DNA from: Phymatolithon calcareum
Taxonomy: Eukaryota > Rhodophyta > Florideophyceae > Hapalidiales
NCBI GenBank assembly: GCA_977006965.1
Contig: OZ345359.1
Span: forward strand, 1,364,001-1,428,000
Direction of reading: 5' to 3'
DNA length: 64,000 nucleotides
Positions 42,211-53,107 of the stretch are shown here, piece by piece (positions within the stretch are counted from its first letter, which is position 1; every line of letters starts with the position of its first letter). The position numbers and the translations under genes were made by a program. Below the pieces are notes generated by a model. It was given only the letters and a program-made list of their open reading frames with translations. It had not been told where the DNA came from and ran no database searches.

Positions 42211-43287
42211 ATGGATCGTACTGAAAGGGATAAGGCCGTCTATTTGGCTAAACTGGCCGAGCAGGCGGAGAGATATGACGGTGCGTTTCCCACTTTTCCT
42301 TTTAACTTTTCTTGAGCGCCTTCGCGGCGGCCACGGTTTTCTGTCGCTCGACCGCTTCGCCCCCTCCAGTTTCGGTTCAAATGGTCGGTCATCTTGGGAC
42401 TGCACGTAGGGTGCCGAATCGCCGTATTGCGATCCAAGCCAGTATCACGGACCGTTTTGCGATCCCTTTGCATTCAACATGTTCTGACATATAGTGCCGC
42501 GTGATCTTGGGATCTATCCTTCTTCCGTGTCGTGTCAATTTTTACTATTGTCTTTACGGAACTGTAACTCGCCATCCATGCTCTTACAGAGATGGTACAG
42601 GAGATGCGGAAGGTCGCCGCGCAGACCGACGCCGAGACCGCAGAGTTGAGTGTGGAGGAGCGTAACCTACTTTCTGTTGCCTACAAGAACGTTATCGGGG
42701 CCCGACGTGCAAGCTGGCGCATTATCTCCTCAATCGAACAAAAGGAGGAAAATAAGGGCCATGACAATAATGTGGAGACGACGAAAGAGTACCGTCGAAT
42801 GATTGAGGCAGAATTGAACCGCATCTGTAAGGACATTTTAACTATCCTGGACAAGAACTTGATAGCTTCCGCCAAGTCGGGCGAGTCCAAAGTCTTTTAT
42901 TTTAAGATGAAGGGGGACTATCATAGGTACCTGGCCGAGTTCTCCGATGGGAAGGAGCGCAGGGAAGCGGCGAACTTATCGCTGGAGGCCTACAGGACGG
43001 CCACGGACATCGCTACTACCGACTTGACGCCAACACATCCGATCCGTCTTGGTCTCGCCCTTAACTTCTCGGTGTTCTACTACGAGATCATCAACAGCCC
43101 GAAAAATGCGTGCGAGCTGGCAAAGCAGGCCTTTGATGACGCCATCGCGGAATTGGACACCTTGAACGAGGAATCGTACAAGGATTCTACCCTCATCATG
43201 CAGCTCCTGCGCGACAACCTTACCCTGTGGGCGAGCGATCACGACGAGGGCGAGGCTGAGGCTGAGGGTGAGAATGTCAAAGAATAA
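42211..43287 (+). CDS. 14-3-3 protein
   Basis: Two exons, 42211-42280 and 42590-43287; the 309-bp intron (GTGCGT...CTTACAG) splits the Glu codon of ERYDEMVQEM. The product has 255 residues with all family signatures: [20 protein letters not shown], the basic groove helix [34 protein letters not shown] with its conserved Lys, Arg and Tyr, and the second signature [18 protein letters not shown]. 14-3-3 dimers bind phosphoserine/threonine motifs and regulate kinases, metabolic enzymes and transport. The C-terminal tail is acidic and variable ([14 protein letters not shown]). Confidence 0.97.
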
Positions 43288-43907
43288 TTTTCGAATCTAG
43301 ATGCCTCGTCGGTCAAACTGCATTATGGTTTTTTGTGTGGGGACTTTTTGGGATTGTCTTTGTCTGAAACCTGATGTTGAACTACGCATACTGGTCCCAG
43401 TGGTGATGTTTTTCGCGGCGATGACAAGAACGATTCATTAGATGCCTACGTATTCTAGGAATCGTGCTGTTTGACGGTCCTAAATCCGGCTTGTGTCAAG
43501 ACTTGTACCGCGTTTCGTTCTTTTTTATGTTTCGTAGTTTGGCTACTATACTGCGTCTTCCAGAAATAGGCCTGTTTGGTATGGTCTGTGTCCTTCCTTT
43601 GTCGCTTTATAGCAGTTCTCATGTTCGCCGATTACAACTGCCCTCTTTGCATTTTGCGAGTTTAGAAACTTGGCCGATACCCACATTCCTTTCAATCCAT
43701 CTTTCCATTTCTGTACCACCGGTTCCCTTCGGTAAACCTAACGATTCTCGTGATGCTTGCGCGCTGGGTAAGCAGTAATCAACGTTAGACGCGTACATCT
43801 GATTTCTTTACTGCGTCACTAGCTCCTTTCTGGGTGTGCTTTGGCACAAGTTTGTCAAAGCTAAACATTTCTTCCGCTTTCTTCCGATTTCTACCGGTCA
43901 ATCTGTC
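43288..43907. other. Convergent intergenic region
   Basis: 620 bases between the ends of the 14-3-3 and NAA10 genes; presumably two 3' UTRs. I see no further gene. Confidence 0.5.
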
Positions 43908-44432
43908 TCATGATGGTGCTGCCGTCTTCGCCGTTTCTGTGCTATTTCCTAGAGTTTCTTCCACAGCTTTGTTGAACATGCACCGCATGTCGTACGCGTC
44001 CTCGGCGTCAGCGTAATACTTGGCCTCAATCGCATGCACGGTGTACCCCAGAGTCTCAATGTACAAATGCTTGGCGGCGGCATTACTCTTGCGCACATGT
44101 AGACTAGCATACTTGGCCTTGAATGCGTCCTGCATAGCTGCATGCGCGCATTCCATGAGACGTCGCGCAAGGCCCATCTTGCGGTAAGGACGCAGCACGG
44201 CGAGAGACGTGATGTGACCGTGTACCTCTGACGGTTCCTCTTCCATCTTTGACAGGACATAACCGACGATACGAGATTTCGGATCCTCGGCTACGAACAT
44301 TAATTGCGGCCAGGACAGAATGTGATAGAAATAGTATTTCATCTGGTAATTCTCCGGAAGACAGGCGAGATTGCACGCTTGGATCGCTAGCAGATCTTCA
44401 GGCTGTGCATGTTGCGCAAAGAGAGGGGGCAT
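43908..44432 (-). CDS. NAA10: N-alpha-acetyltransferase 10 (ARD1), NatA catalytic subunit
   Basis: 174 residues from the Met at 44432, which aligns with the family N-terminus; a Met 24 bases upstream adds eight residues. It is a GNAT acetyltransferase with near-diagnostic blocks: [60 protein letters not shown] (acetyl-CoA loop R-x-x-G-x-A), [14 protein letters not shown] and [23 protein letters not shown]10 with NAA15 acetylates N-termini exposed after Met removal on nascent chains. It is divergent from VPS16. Confidence 0.96.
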   Translation of the reverse strand: MPPLFAQHAQPEDLLAIQACNLACLPENYQMKYYFYHILSWPQLMFVAEDPKSRIVGYVLSKMEEEPSEVHGHITSLAVLRPYRKMGLARRLMECAHAAMQDAFKAKYASLHVRKSNAAAKHLYIETLGYTVHAIEAKYYADAEDAYDMRCMFNKAVEETLGNSTETAKTAAPS

Positions 44433-45289
44433 AGAGGCCAGGGTCAGAGAACGCATAATGGAAAAACGACGCCGAGAATTAAAAGAAATGCGCGCGGATC
44501 ACGTACGACTGCCTGTCGGATATTAATCATGATGGGTTGTGCGAAGATGGACACACAGCTGCCGGCAATCAACAGTTGGGACGATTGTCGATGTGGCGAC
44601 TAACGTAAACAACACTAAAGCCAGAAAGCCGATACGAGCACGGAGCCAGAATTCCGACACAATCACTAAAGCCAGAAAGCGGATTTAAGTTTCGAAACCC
44701 TATCATACAATTGCCATCTTTGGTGACAAAACATGCACAGTTTTCAGGACAAGGACTGCATGTTTTTTGAACACTCTCTAGCCTTGGCATCAAGATTGAG
44801 AGAAGTATTGTAGGGCTATACAAGAATAATTACCCCGACTACAGGGTGTTGCGAACAAGTACGTGCGGGTTTGCATGCTACCCGAAAAATTGGGAGAGAT
44901 CGGCTTAGTCGCCAAATTTGTTCGCGAGTTGCGTTTGGAGCGGGCTTTGGCAAGAAACCGTCTTGAGACTTCAGATGCCATATCCCAGGTACTGCGGATT
45001 GCTACATTCCGTTTTTCTAAAACTGGAGAACCATTCATTTGCCTTTCTTGTTGGCGTACAGTCCGCCAGTCCATGCAGAAACCACCCCAGCTGCCAAGAG
45101 CAAACAATCCATGGTCAAAAATCATCTTTTGGGAAGAATATGTCCGCTAATTTCATTTTTTGTCTCGAGATCGGAACCAAAATGCAATTTGTGTCTGGAC
45201 AATAACACTCATCGATTTCCTCTACTGATGAAGCACACGTCCTCGCCTGCGGAAGAAGTCCAGGCGCCTATCGAGTCGCTTGGGTTGCA
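44433..45289. promoter_or_regulatory. Divergent intergenic region NAA10/VPS16
   Basis: About 860 bases. A 17-base direct repeat CACTAAAGCCAGAAAGC occurs at 44613 and 44664. A small open frame (44863-45150) has no recognised domain. The promoters of both genes should lie here. Confidence 0.4.
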
Positions 45290-48058
45290 ATGCCGTCCGC
45301 CTCCTCAGAGGCACTGTCTCCTCGCGGCTGGATAGCACTCGAGGACCGGTTCTATCAACGTAGCACGCAATACGAGGACCTCAAATGGGATCTAACACCT
45401 GAACTACTCACAAAGGGTGTCATTGCGGTTGCTCCAAATGCAGGTCCTCTGGCCATTGTACCTGATTTCGGCTATGCACTCAGTGGATTCGCTCTGGCAG
45501 TTTACACGCTATCCGGTAAGCTGTTAAAGAAGTATGAACGCGTTCGCGAACGCAGTTTTATCCGTGCTGTCGCGTTGGGTTGGTCGAAGAACGATCTTCT
45601 CACAGTAGTGTACGATGACGGTGGTGTCGTTCGCATCAATATCAGCACGGTGCAAAGCATTTCACGCGTCTATTACATTTCCGGCGACAATGAGCGCGCG
45701 CAGCGCATCTTCGACGCGGTCGTTCTCGAATCCGGTGATGTCATCGCCCGTGGTGTCAATGGTTGTCTGTACAGACTAGACCCTGAGAATTTGTCTGTTC
45801 TGGATAATGTCATAGTTGCTCCCCCTGGTGCAGACTCAGAGTCTTCCGCGCATACGACAATCATCGGCATTGGACCAGAACGCAGTCCGTGTGGCGACGT
45901 TGAAACGCTGTTGCTTGGAGAGGGAGGATCTCTGTTTCGTAACAATTCGGCAGAGCAAGAACAGGTTCCCTTTGAGGGGAAGATATCTCAATTTTCTGTG
46001 TCTGCAAATGCCAAGTTTCTTGCTTTTGTCATCGCGAACACCAGTTCTATTGTGGTCAGCACAATCGACATGACTTCTATAGTTGCTCGCGTGGACCTCA
46101 GTCTGGAAATTTCAGCTTCGCATGTGGATGCATTGCAGGAACCTGCCAGCATCGCGTGGGTTGGCAGTGATGCCGTCGCCGCATTTTATCATGGCGCACT
46201 CGCGCTTATTGGTCCTCGCGGGGAGGTGGCTGTTTTAAAGTTTGATCATGTTAACTCCCCGAATGAGCTTTTTGCCGTCATGGAAATTGATGGGCTTCGA
46301 ATTATCTCCGCTTCTGTGTTAGAGTTCGTGCAACTAGTACCGACGACTGTGACATCCGTCTTTTGCGATGAAAAAGAACCTAGCTTCAAGCTCTTGCGCG
46401 CAAGTGGAGCTCCAATGAACAACTTCTTTATTTCTCCCGATGGGATTCGCGTGGACCCTTTGACTCGATACGAGCTTATTTCCGAATTGCGCGACTCTGA
46501 GAATTTGCGCCTGGCTGCCAGAAAATGCTCCGAAGTGGCGATGCTGGTTGATACCCCGTTTGAACAGAAAGCTCTTCTGAAAGCGACCGCTTATGCCCAT
46601 CGCTTTGATTCTGTCCTTTGCGAGGGTAAGCCGCCGCAGGTATCTCAAGACAGCCCATCGTCAACCTCGAGGCGGAGCCGTATTCGGTACAAGCTTCGTG
46701 ATGAAGACTTAGTTCCAACTGCAGTTACAAGGTTGCGGGTAATCAATGCCGCACGGGCACAGGACGTTGGCGTTCCCCTCACGAAGCCGCAGTTTGAGTT
46801 GCTTGGATTAAATGGACTGGTGTCCCGCCTGTCACATTATGGACAACACTCCACGGCATTGAAATTGGCAGCGTACGGCGATATATCACCGGCTTGTGTC
46901 TTAGAACAGTGGGCCGTGGCCGCTATCAGAAACAACACAGAAATACCTGATATCGAGCTCGGAACGAGTATCATCAAACGATTCGAATCCGTCGAGCAAC
47001 ACATGATGAAGGACTCTCGTGCACTGGGGAGAGGTCGAGCTCTTCCCTACATCAAAGCAGCTGAATCGGCATTTGCGCTCGGAAGGCCTAAATGCGCAGA
47101 TCTTTTGCTCCGGAAGGAGCACCGACCTGCACCGAAAGTAGCAATGTACTTGAAAATGGAGCGCGAGCAACAGGCGGTGATTGCTGCCGTGGCATCTAAT
47201 GACCCTGAACTCGTGTTGGAAGTACTGGACAAGATTCTTCACAGCAAGAAGGTTCGCGGAACTGCGAAATTGCTGAGGTCGCTCCCACCCGCAATCGGAA
47301 ACAGAGCTGTGGACCTTTTTGCTTGTCACTTGCGACAAATCGAAGACTATGCCTTATTGAAATTGATCTTCAATGAGACTGGGCGCGTACGCGAAGCAGC
47401 CCTTGTCGATATCACTGCCGCAGACCAGATTGTTGACGCAAAAGAGCGCACCGAGGCACTCGATAAGACGGCACGCTTGATCGGCCGTGGACGCCATTGG
47501 CGCAGCTGTTCCTTTGAGGTGCAGGCTGTCAAACATGCTGTGACTGTCGCAGCGAGTGCATTTGAAGTCGAACGGACGGCCGGACTGAAGCCGGGGACAC
47601 TTCGCAACGCAAACGACTCTGCCTTGCTTGCGCATGCCATTCGCGACATCTCCAACCCTGTGAAACGCCGAGAGACTTTGGCTAAGTTACGCAAGGAAAT
47701 ACGTATTCCGGATCGCCGCTTCTTCTGGGTCTGCCTGGATGCCATGGCTGAAATTGGAGACTTTCAGTTAGTAGAGGCGTTGTCGAATTCAGCTGGCAAT
47801 GGTCGTCCACCACCTATTGGGCTTCTTGCGTTTGTGGATGCGTGTCTTAAATATAACCAGGAGACAGAAGCTGTAAAGTATGCGTATCGGATACCAGATT
47901 TAAGGGATCGTGCAAGGGCTCTCGCGCGATGCGGGCTTGGCAAGGAGGCTACGGATCTCGCTGTAAGACTTGGGAATAAGCAGTTGCAAGAGGAAGTGGC
48001 GGAGCTCGCCAATTTGCATGCGAGTTCCTTGCGAGCCCCGCCTGATAGAAAAGATTGA
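45290..48058 (+). CDS. VPS16: VPS16, core subunit of HOPS/CORVET tethering complexes
   Basis: 922 residues, single exon. The N-terminal half is a beta-propeller (start WIALEDRFYQRSTQYEDLKWD, then VAVAPNAGPLAIVPDF and LGWSKNDLLTVVYDDGGVV). The C-terminal half is an alpha-solenoid matching Vps16_C (ESAFALGRPKCADLLLRKEH, DYALLKLIFNETGR, WVCLDAMAEIGDFQLVEAL, KYAYRIPDLRDRARALARCG). VPS16 binds VPS33 and is shared by HOPS and CORVET, which tether endosomes and vacuoles before SNARE fusion. Length is close to that of other eukaryotes (about 840). It lies tail to tail with VPS39, 222 bases apart. Confidence 0.94.
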   Translation: MPSASSEALSPRGWIALEDRFYQRSTQYEDLKWDLTPELLTKGVIAVAPNAGPLAIVPDFGYALSGFALAVYTLSGKLLKKYERVRERSFIRAVALGWSKNDLLTVVYDDGGVVRINISTVQSISRVYYISGDNERAQRIFDAVVLESGDVIARGVNGCLYRLDPENLSVLDNVIVAPPGADSESSAHTTIIGIGPERSPCGDVETLLLGEGGSLFRNNSAEQEQVPFEGKISQFSVSANAKFLAFVIANTSSIVVSTIDMTSIVARVDLSLEISASHVDALQEPASIAWVGSDAVAAFYHGALALIGPRGEVAVLKFDHVNSPNELFAVMEIDGLRIISASVLEFVQLVPTTVTSVFCDEKEPSFKLLRASGAPMNNFFISPDGIRVDPLTRYELISELRDSENLRLAARKCSEVAMLVDTPFEQKALLKATAYAHRFDSVLCEGKPPQVSQDSPSSTSRRSRIRYKLRDEDLVPTAVTRLRVINAARAQDVGVPLTKPQFELLGLNGLVSRLSHYGQHSTALKLAAYGDISPACVLEQWAVAAIRNNTEIPDIELGTSIIKRFESVEQHMMKDSRALGRGRALPYIKAAESAFALGRPKCADLLLRKEHRPAPKVAMYLKMEREQQAVIAAVASNDPELVLEVLDKILHSKKVRGTAKLLRSLPPAIGNRAVDLFACHLRQIEDYALLKLIFNETGRVREAALVDITAADQIVDAKERTEALDKTARLIGRGRHWRSCSFEVQAVKHAVTVAASAFEVERTAGLKPGTLRNANDSALLAHAIRDISNPVKRRETLAKLRKEIRIPDRRFFWVCLDAMAEIGDFQLVEALSNSAGNGRPPPIGLLAFVDACLKYNQETEAVKYAYRIPDLRDRARALARCGLGKEATDLAVRLGNKQLQEEVAELANLHASSLRAPPDRKD

Positions 48059-48280
48059 TATCGTTGCTCCGGTTTCACACGTCAAGTATTCTGTCTCTTG
48101 TTTCTCCCCTGCTTCTCTACTGACGTTTCCCATTGACAACTAACTAATTACTGACTATTGGTTCCGTTCCGTAGTTCAGTTAGTATCGATTTATTATTTA
48201 GTCACTACCTTCTAAACTAATCGTACAATACATTTAAGCTCATTCGCCAAGTTTGGCGTGATTAGGGGCATCATGCTACT

Positions 48281-51200
48281 TCAGGATCTGCTCGATGACA
48301 TATGACAAACTAGATGTGTCACTGAACCATCCGGATACGCCGCAAACACAGACTCTCCTATACGCCGGGTACAAATCGAGCAAGCCCGGTCATGCCCTAT
48401 TATTACGCATCTTCGTCGTCGCATGAGTACTTCTTCCCGCACGCGACGGACTTCACTAGCTCGTAGTGCCCGCAGCAGTTCAGCCAAACGGAATCGCTCG
48501 TTCCCAGCCACAAGAGCGGCCTGCAGGAATGGCTTCATTTGAGCCAGTGTCAACTGAATGCCACTTTCACTGAGTTCGCGAAGTACCTTTTCCACGTCGA
48601 CGAATCCGCCCTCTCGTCGCACTACTTCCGCAGCTGCATGGACACGATCTGCTCGTCCCTGTCCTGACACTCTTAAATAGGCTGCGACCAACGCCTGTGT
48701 CGCTGTAGACTTGTCGCCGGCAGGTAGCAATTTTTCAAACCGTCGTACGGCTTCCAAGGTCGATAACGAAGGTTCGGCTGCTAGTTCGCTTGCGGCAGCC
48801 TCGTGACGTCCCTGCCTCCCCAAAAGAAATGCGAGTTCTTCGTGTAGGGCCATTGACTGGTTTGCAGAAGATTGAAGAGCGACTAGTAGTCTTTCAGAAT
48901 GGTAATCTGCATCTTCCTTGTAGAGAACTCGACTGCCGAAGAAGACCCGTAAAGTTTCAAACTTCTCGTGATCCTCAAGAATATCGGCTTTCGCCATTCC
49001 AGCTAGCAGAGCGATTGCGAGCAGATCAGTAGAAATACGAGGTTCTTTTCTCATGTCTTTTTCAGTTGCTGTGATAGCACCGGAAGCTTGACTTATTGAC
49101 GATGTGCTTTCAGGCGGCTTCTCCTGACCTTGCTCCTCCGGACCTGGTCTCACCGATGTCATGTCATCCTCTTGCTCTGCCACAGGCGTTCCAGCATCTT
49201 CGTCTGCCTCTTTAACAGCATCGCTGGTTTTCACTTCATTACCAGCCGTAATCAGATCCTCCCGTGCTTCTGACGAGGAATCGTCAGGGCACATACGATC
49301 AACAACTACAGTTAGCAAGTGTGGAGTTTGTTCCACAACAATCTGCATCATCTCTTGCATGATACGCTCCGCAGTTGGGGAATCCGCCACACCGGCGTCG
49401 TCGATAACATTATCAAGAAGCTTCATGAACTCCTCTTCTCTAACTTTCGAAGTCTTCGACTCGGCAGCGACCCAGCGTGCGTGCTTGAAAAATACCTCAG
49501 GATCCTGAGGCGCTCGAAGGCTTCTATTCAAATACGAACACACGGTCTGGAAAACGCGGTTCATCCCTGAATTTTCCAGCAATACAAGCGCCTTATCATG
49601 CTCCCCCAGAGATGTGTACAGCGCAACCAGAGCCTCTATTCGATCATCCTCATGCAACGCGCAATCCCCCGCCGTTATCGCAGCCTCGCCGGCTTCTATT
49701 GGCACGCTGTGTTTCACATTGAGCAGCGACTTGATCCGCGTCGCAGACACATCTGCTCTACATAGTGTCTCAATAATGTCCACGTCTGCGGGACTGGCCT
49801 TCATGATTCTTCTCCGCAATCTGTACAGAAAATCCGCCCACAGAGTTGCGGTAATGGCATCAGACTCCCAACTAGATCCCCTCGGACCACGCAATTCAAC
49901 AGCCTCAGTAATCAGGTCCAGCTGACCGACACCCTCCCTTACCACGGAGAGGTTAACAACATGCTGCATGTGGTGAATCGCAGCATCGTGCCAGTCTGTT
50001 TCCCTTGCATGCACCGCAAGTTTCCGCCGCAGAGTAATAGTGCGATCCACTTCGTCAATTGCAACCAACGATAATGCGCTGCGAAATTCCCCACAACTCT
50101 CACGTTCTTCAATAAGAGAGTCCAAGTCCTGTGCCAGATTAATTTCCAATACACGCCCGCTTGGCCAATACACCATTGCAAGGCAAAGCCCATCATTGCA
50201 CGGGGTAATTTTCACACCAAGCTCAACGGGCTTTCCCTTCACGGTAAGGTCGAGAGAGGCCACAACGCCGGGAACTGACCCATTCGCAGCGAACGCAAGA
50301 AGCTTATTTTTGTCTGTAACAGAAAGAACAAACGGGGACGCAAATACAGTTGCCGCAGGCGGTTTTTCCGCCCTCACCGCACGCGCCTCATCCACAAGCG
50401 TCAGAGCAGTGAAAGTAGTTGCAGCCGAATTTACGGACGCCATAGAAGACACGGAAGTTGTTCTCGGCAGCGGACGACCAGATGCAACGCTCCCGCCTGT
50501 ACTCCCGGCACTCGGACGCGGTGGGCTACCAACAACACTAAGTGCAGCATTAACAACGCTTTCGGGGATATCAATTGCCATTTTGGTCTTGAACGCATTC
50601 TCCATGTCCTCCAGTTTTGCACCAAACGAGGAGTACGTCACGAGTTCTCGGTCAATGCTGAGTATCCATCGATTTTCGGGGAGCGGAAACGCAAGCTGAT
50701 TGTTCGCCGCGCCCGCGCTGTCTCGTCGAGCGAAGAACCCACCGAAAAAGTTCATCACAGATGCTCCTGTGTCTACAGCTGGTGCGCCCTTTATAGCGCG
50801 CACAGACGGGTCTTTCCGAGCGACGGTCGCGGCAATGGCCATGCTGCCGCTTCGCGCAATGCGAAGCATGCAGTGGTCTTTCGCGGTCGTCGCCACGACG
50901 GTCATGTCCGCAAATGCGAGTGCTACAATGTTCTCTGCCACACTGGCATCTGATAGCACGGTGACAGTTTTTTGAGGGACATTGACGGTCAGTAAAAGAA
51001 CCCTGTCTGCGATAGCAATAGACAGTCGAAACTCCTCGCCGACTACGCCGCCGCCCATGGCATCTGCGGCAAATAATCTTGCGTTCTTCGAGATCTGTGC
51101 GAGCTCTTCTGCAACCGTTCCTTCGATCTGATGGAGGTCAGGTAGTGAGAACAATGTGAGGCCGACTCCATCGAGTAAAGCGACAGCGAGAGCGGACTGT

Positions 51201-51448
51201 GTCGGTAACCCAGCGTCCTGCACGGCGACAAAGCGCACGACGGCGAGTGAGCGTACGGGTGCGGGAGCTGCTACTCGAATGGAGCCCGCATGAAGTTCGT
51301 TCGCGTCGGTAGCAGCTACCAACGTGTGTGACGGGGCATCTGCAACTGCCGTGCGCAAACGCGAGGTGCCAACATCGACTGCGGCGCCGTCTGTGAAAGT
51401 GAGCAATGCTGACAGCGCCGGCTTTTGTTCAGCTGAATCGGCGGTCAT
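48281..51448 (-). CDS. VPS39/Vam6-like HOPS subunit (TGFBRAP1/VPS3 family)
   Basis: 1055 residues, single exon. The N-terminal 500 form a divergent CNH-type propeller interrupted by a low-complexity Ser/Gly/Pro loop (about 310-350). A clathrin-type helical repeat follows (RIEALVALYTSLGEHDKALVLL). An acidic linker (about 745-800) leads to a C-terminal helical region with the Vps39 domain-2 zinc motif CSICTRRIGESVFAAYPDGS then VTHLVCH, which parallels the C-terminus of VPS39. VPS39 is the HOPS-specific subunit that contacts Rab7; the paralogue VPS3/TGFBRAP1 serves CORVET. I favour VPS39 but cannot exclude VPS3. The 3' end faces VPS16. Confidence 0.85.
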   Translation of the reverse strand: MTADSAEQKPALSALLTFTDGAAVDVGTSRLRTAVADAPSHTLVAATDANELHAGSIRVAAPAPVRSLAVVRFVAVQDAGLPTQSALAVALLDGVGLTLFSLPDLHQIEGTVAEELAQISKNARLFAADAMGGGVVGEEFRLSIAIADRVLLLTVNVPQKTVTVLSDASVAENIVALAFADMTVVATTAKDHCMLRIARSGSMAIAATVARKDPSVRAIKGAPAVDTGASVMNFFGGFFARRDSAGAANNQLAFPLPENRWILSIDRELVTYSSFGAKLEDMENAFKTKMAIDIPESVVNAALSVVGSPPRPSAGSTGGSVASGRPLPRTTSVSSMASVNSAATTFTALTLVDEARAVRAEKPPAATVFASPFVLSVTDKNKLLAFAANGSVPGVVASLDLTVKGKPVELGVKITPCNDGLCLAMVYWPSGRVLEINLAQDLDSLIEERESCGEFRSALSLVAIDEVDRTITLRRKLAVHARETDWHDAAIHHMQHVVNLSVVREGVGQLDLITEAVELRGPRGSSWESDAITATLWADFLYRLRRRIMKASPADVDIIETLCRADVSATRIKSLLNVKHSVPIEAGEAAITAGDCALHEDDRIEALVALYTSLGEHDKALVLLENSGMNRVFQTVCSYLNRSLRAPQDPEVFFKHARWVAAESKTSKVREEEFMKLLDNVIDDAGVADSPTAERIMQEMMQIVVEQTPHLLTVVVDRMCPDDSSSEAREDLITAGNEVKTSDAVKEADEDAGTPVAEQEDDMTSVRPGPEEQGQEKPPESTSSISQASGAITATEKDMRKEPRISTDLLAIALLAGMAKADILEDHEKFETLRVFFGSRVLYKEDADYHSERLLVALQSSANQSMALHEELAFLLGRQGRHEAAASELAAEPSLSTLEAVRRFEKLLPAGDKSTATQALVAAYLRVSGQGRADRVHAAAEVVRREGGFVDVEKVLRELSESGIQLTLAQMKPFLQAALVAGNERFRLAELLRALRASEVRRVREEVLMRRRRCVIIGHDRACSICTRRIGESVFAAYPDGSVTHLVCHMSSSRS

Positions 51449-51689
51449 GGCGTGGATTGGAGCGAATTGACTGGAAATGGCACTCGGAACCCAGAGGCAT
51501 CACGGGGATGATGTCCTTGGCTGTGCCTTCGTAAGAACCGGATGCATTAGCGTAGGTGATGACTTGGCTGATTATTGACACGTGCATTCCTCGATTGAGG
51601 AATACGAAAATATTCTCTAATCGAGTATTTTCATGTTTTCTCACGTACTGTAGAATTTGTCATGGGGATATGTGTTGATTTATTTTAAA
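51449..51689. other. VPS39 5' flank with quasi-palindrome
   Basis: Contains a mismatched inverted repeat at about 51585-51632 (ATTCCTCGATT... with ...AATCGAGTATT around CGAAAA). Confidence 0.5.
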
Positions 51690-52735
51690 AGCTCCCAAGG
51701 CCTTTCTTGAAGAGTAACAGGGCCGCTTTCGCACGATTTTCTAAGCTCACGTAGTTTGACTATTCAGTATATCCTTGATTCGTATTTCTCTCCCAACAAG
51801 TGCTCCAGTGAGTCGCTTACATTCATATTCAATTTCAGGACTAATCTTGGATGAAGATAGAATGCGTTGGAGCGCGACCAGCTCAATCACGGCTGTGACA
51901 CCAAAGTATTCACCAAGTACTGATTTTCTCCAAAGAGGTGCTCTATTGAATATCAACCGTTGGCATCGCAACCGTGTAGACCTTTCTCTTACGCGGAGAA
52001 CCATCGGTAGATTGTTCGAATCAGTTGGTATCTCGAGCGATCTTCCCTCTTCTTCCTCTGCCCATAACTCAATTATTTCTTTTCGTCGCCCTTTCTTTGA
52101 GACTGAGCCCTCCTTGGCTTTATCGAGAGCTTGCTGCAGATCTTCATATTTCTTGAGGCACTCTATGTCCTTGGTTGCCTCCTTAATGTCTTCATCTCTC
52201 CCAGAATACTCATCTGCTTCGTCGAGGCGCTTCTTCTGTCTCACTAGACTCGCAGAGAACCTTTCTGCTTGGTGTCTTCTCCTCATGGCAGGTGGTTCTA
52301 GTCGGCACAGAACTCGCATTCTTCCATGGCGGTGCTGGGCATATGTCCCAAAAACATACTTGAAGAATAAACCTTCTGCAGATTCGATTGCTGATTGTAA
52401 TCGCTTTGTCAGAGGTGTGATGTGGAGTGCATACTCCCACTTTGGCAAAATAAGCGACTTGAAGATTCTAATGCATGTCACAGGCTGAAAGCCTCGAACA
52501 TTGACTCCAATTTCCCGCAGTTTGTGTATGCACCCCACTGCATTTCGTACTCATGTCTTATGCACCGAAGAATTCTTTCTTTCTTTTGTTGCAGGTTTCG
52601 GAGTTGTCCTAGAACTCCCCATCCTTACGGCTACAGTAGAATTTAACAGATACGAGTGATACTTGATGTCACAACAGCCCAAGGTACATTCAACTTGCAT
52701 TAGGACCTTGCGCAGGGCATCCATGTTATACATGC
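51690..52735 (-). pseudogene. LINE (non-LTR retrotransposon) 3' fragment, copy B
   Basis: The longest LINE copy in the window, covering the end of the reverse-transcriptase domain and the C-terminal tail. Two minus-strand frames join across a frame break near 52545: MDALRKVLMQVE... (52733-52551), then GCIHKLREIGVNVRGF, CIRIFKSLILPKWEYALHI and a long coiled tail ending REIRIKDILNSQTT (52538-51747). The FKSLILPKWEYA block is typical of the region after the RT thumb in LINEs. The 3' end (about 51660-51700) is shared with copies A and D. The 5' truncation point coincides with the edge of a large quasi-palindrome. Confidence 0.82.
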
Positions 52736-52842
52736 ATGAGAACCACGAACATTGACGACTGAACTAGCTAGACAGATTGCAATCTGTCTACAGTAGCTAA
52801 TTCAGTCATCAATGTACTACTGTAGGTTCCCTCATGCACATG
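52729..52842. repeat. Large quasi-palindrome, perfect 22-bp centre
   Basis: The centre TAGACAGATTG|CAATCTGTCTA (52769-52790) is perfect. Arms then continue with small gaps and mismatches (GACTGAACTAGCT against AGCTAATTCAGTC, ATTGACG against CATCAAT) to CATGCATGAG and CTCATGCACATG at the ends. It adjoins the 5' end of the LINE fragment. Confidence 0.9.
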
Positions 52843-53107
52843 GGGAAGAAATATATAACAAATTTCGATAGACTTGTTCATGGAGATTGGAACCATCCCA
52901 CGAGTGAAATCCAAGCACCTTCAACAAGCTAAAATGCCCCTACATCCCGAGCAACCGAGTAGAATGCGAATAGACTGCGGAGGAAAATGAAGCGAATCAA
53001 GAAGCCTTTAATACGGAGATTGCGCTCCTAACCTACAACACCTGAGTGAAGACAAAAACGGCCCTTGTTGCGTGAATCGCAAAACAACCAACAAATACAC
53101 TGATGGT
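52843..53107. other. 3' flank of the membrane protein gene
   Basis: Nothing recognised here apart from presumptive 3' UTR. Confidence 0.4.

Noticed and set aside
44613-44680. 17-base direct repeat as a transposon target duplication
   Set aside because: The 34 bases between the copies have no inverted ends; a simple local duplication is more likely.
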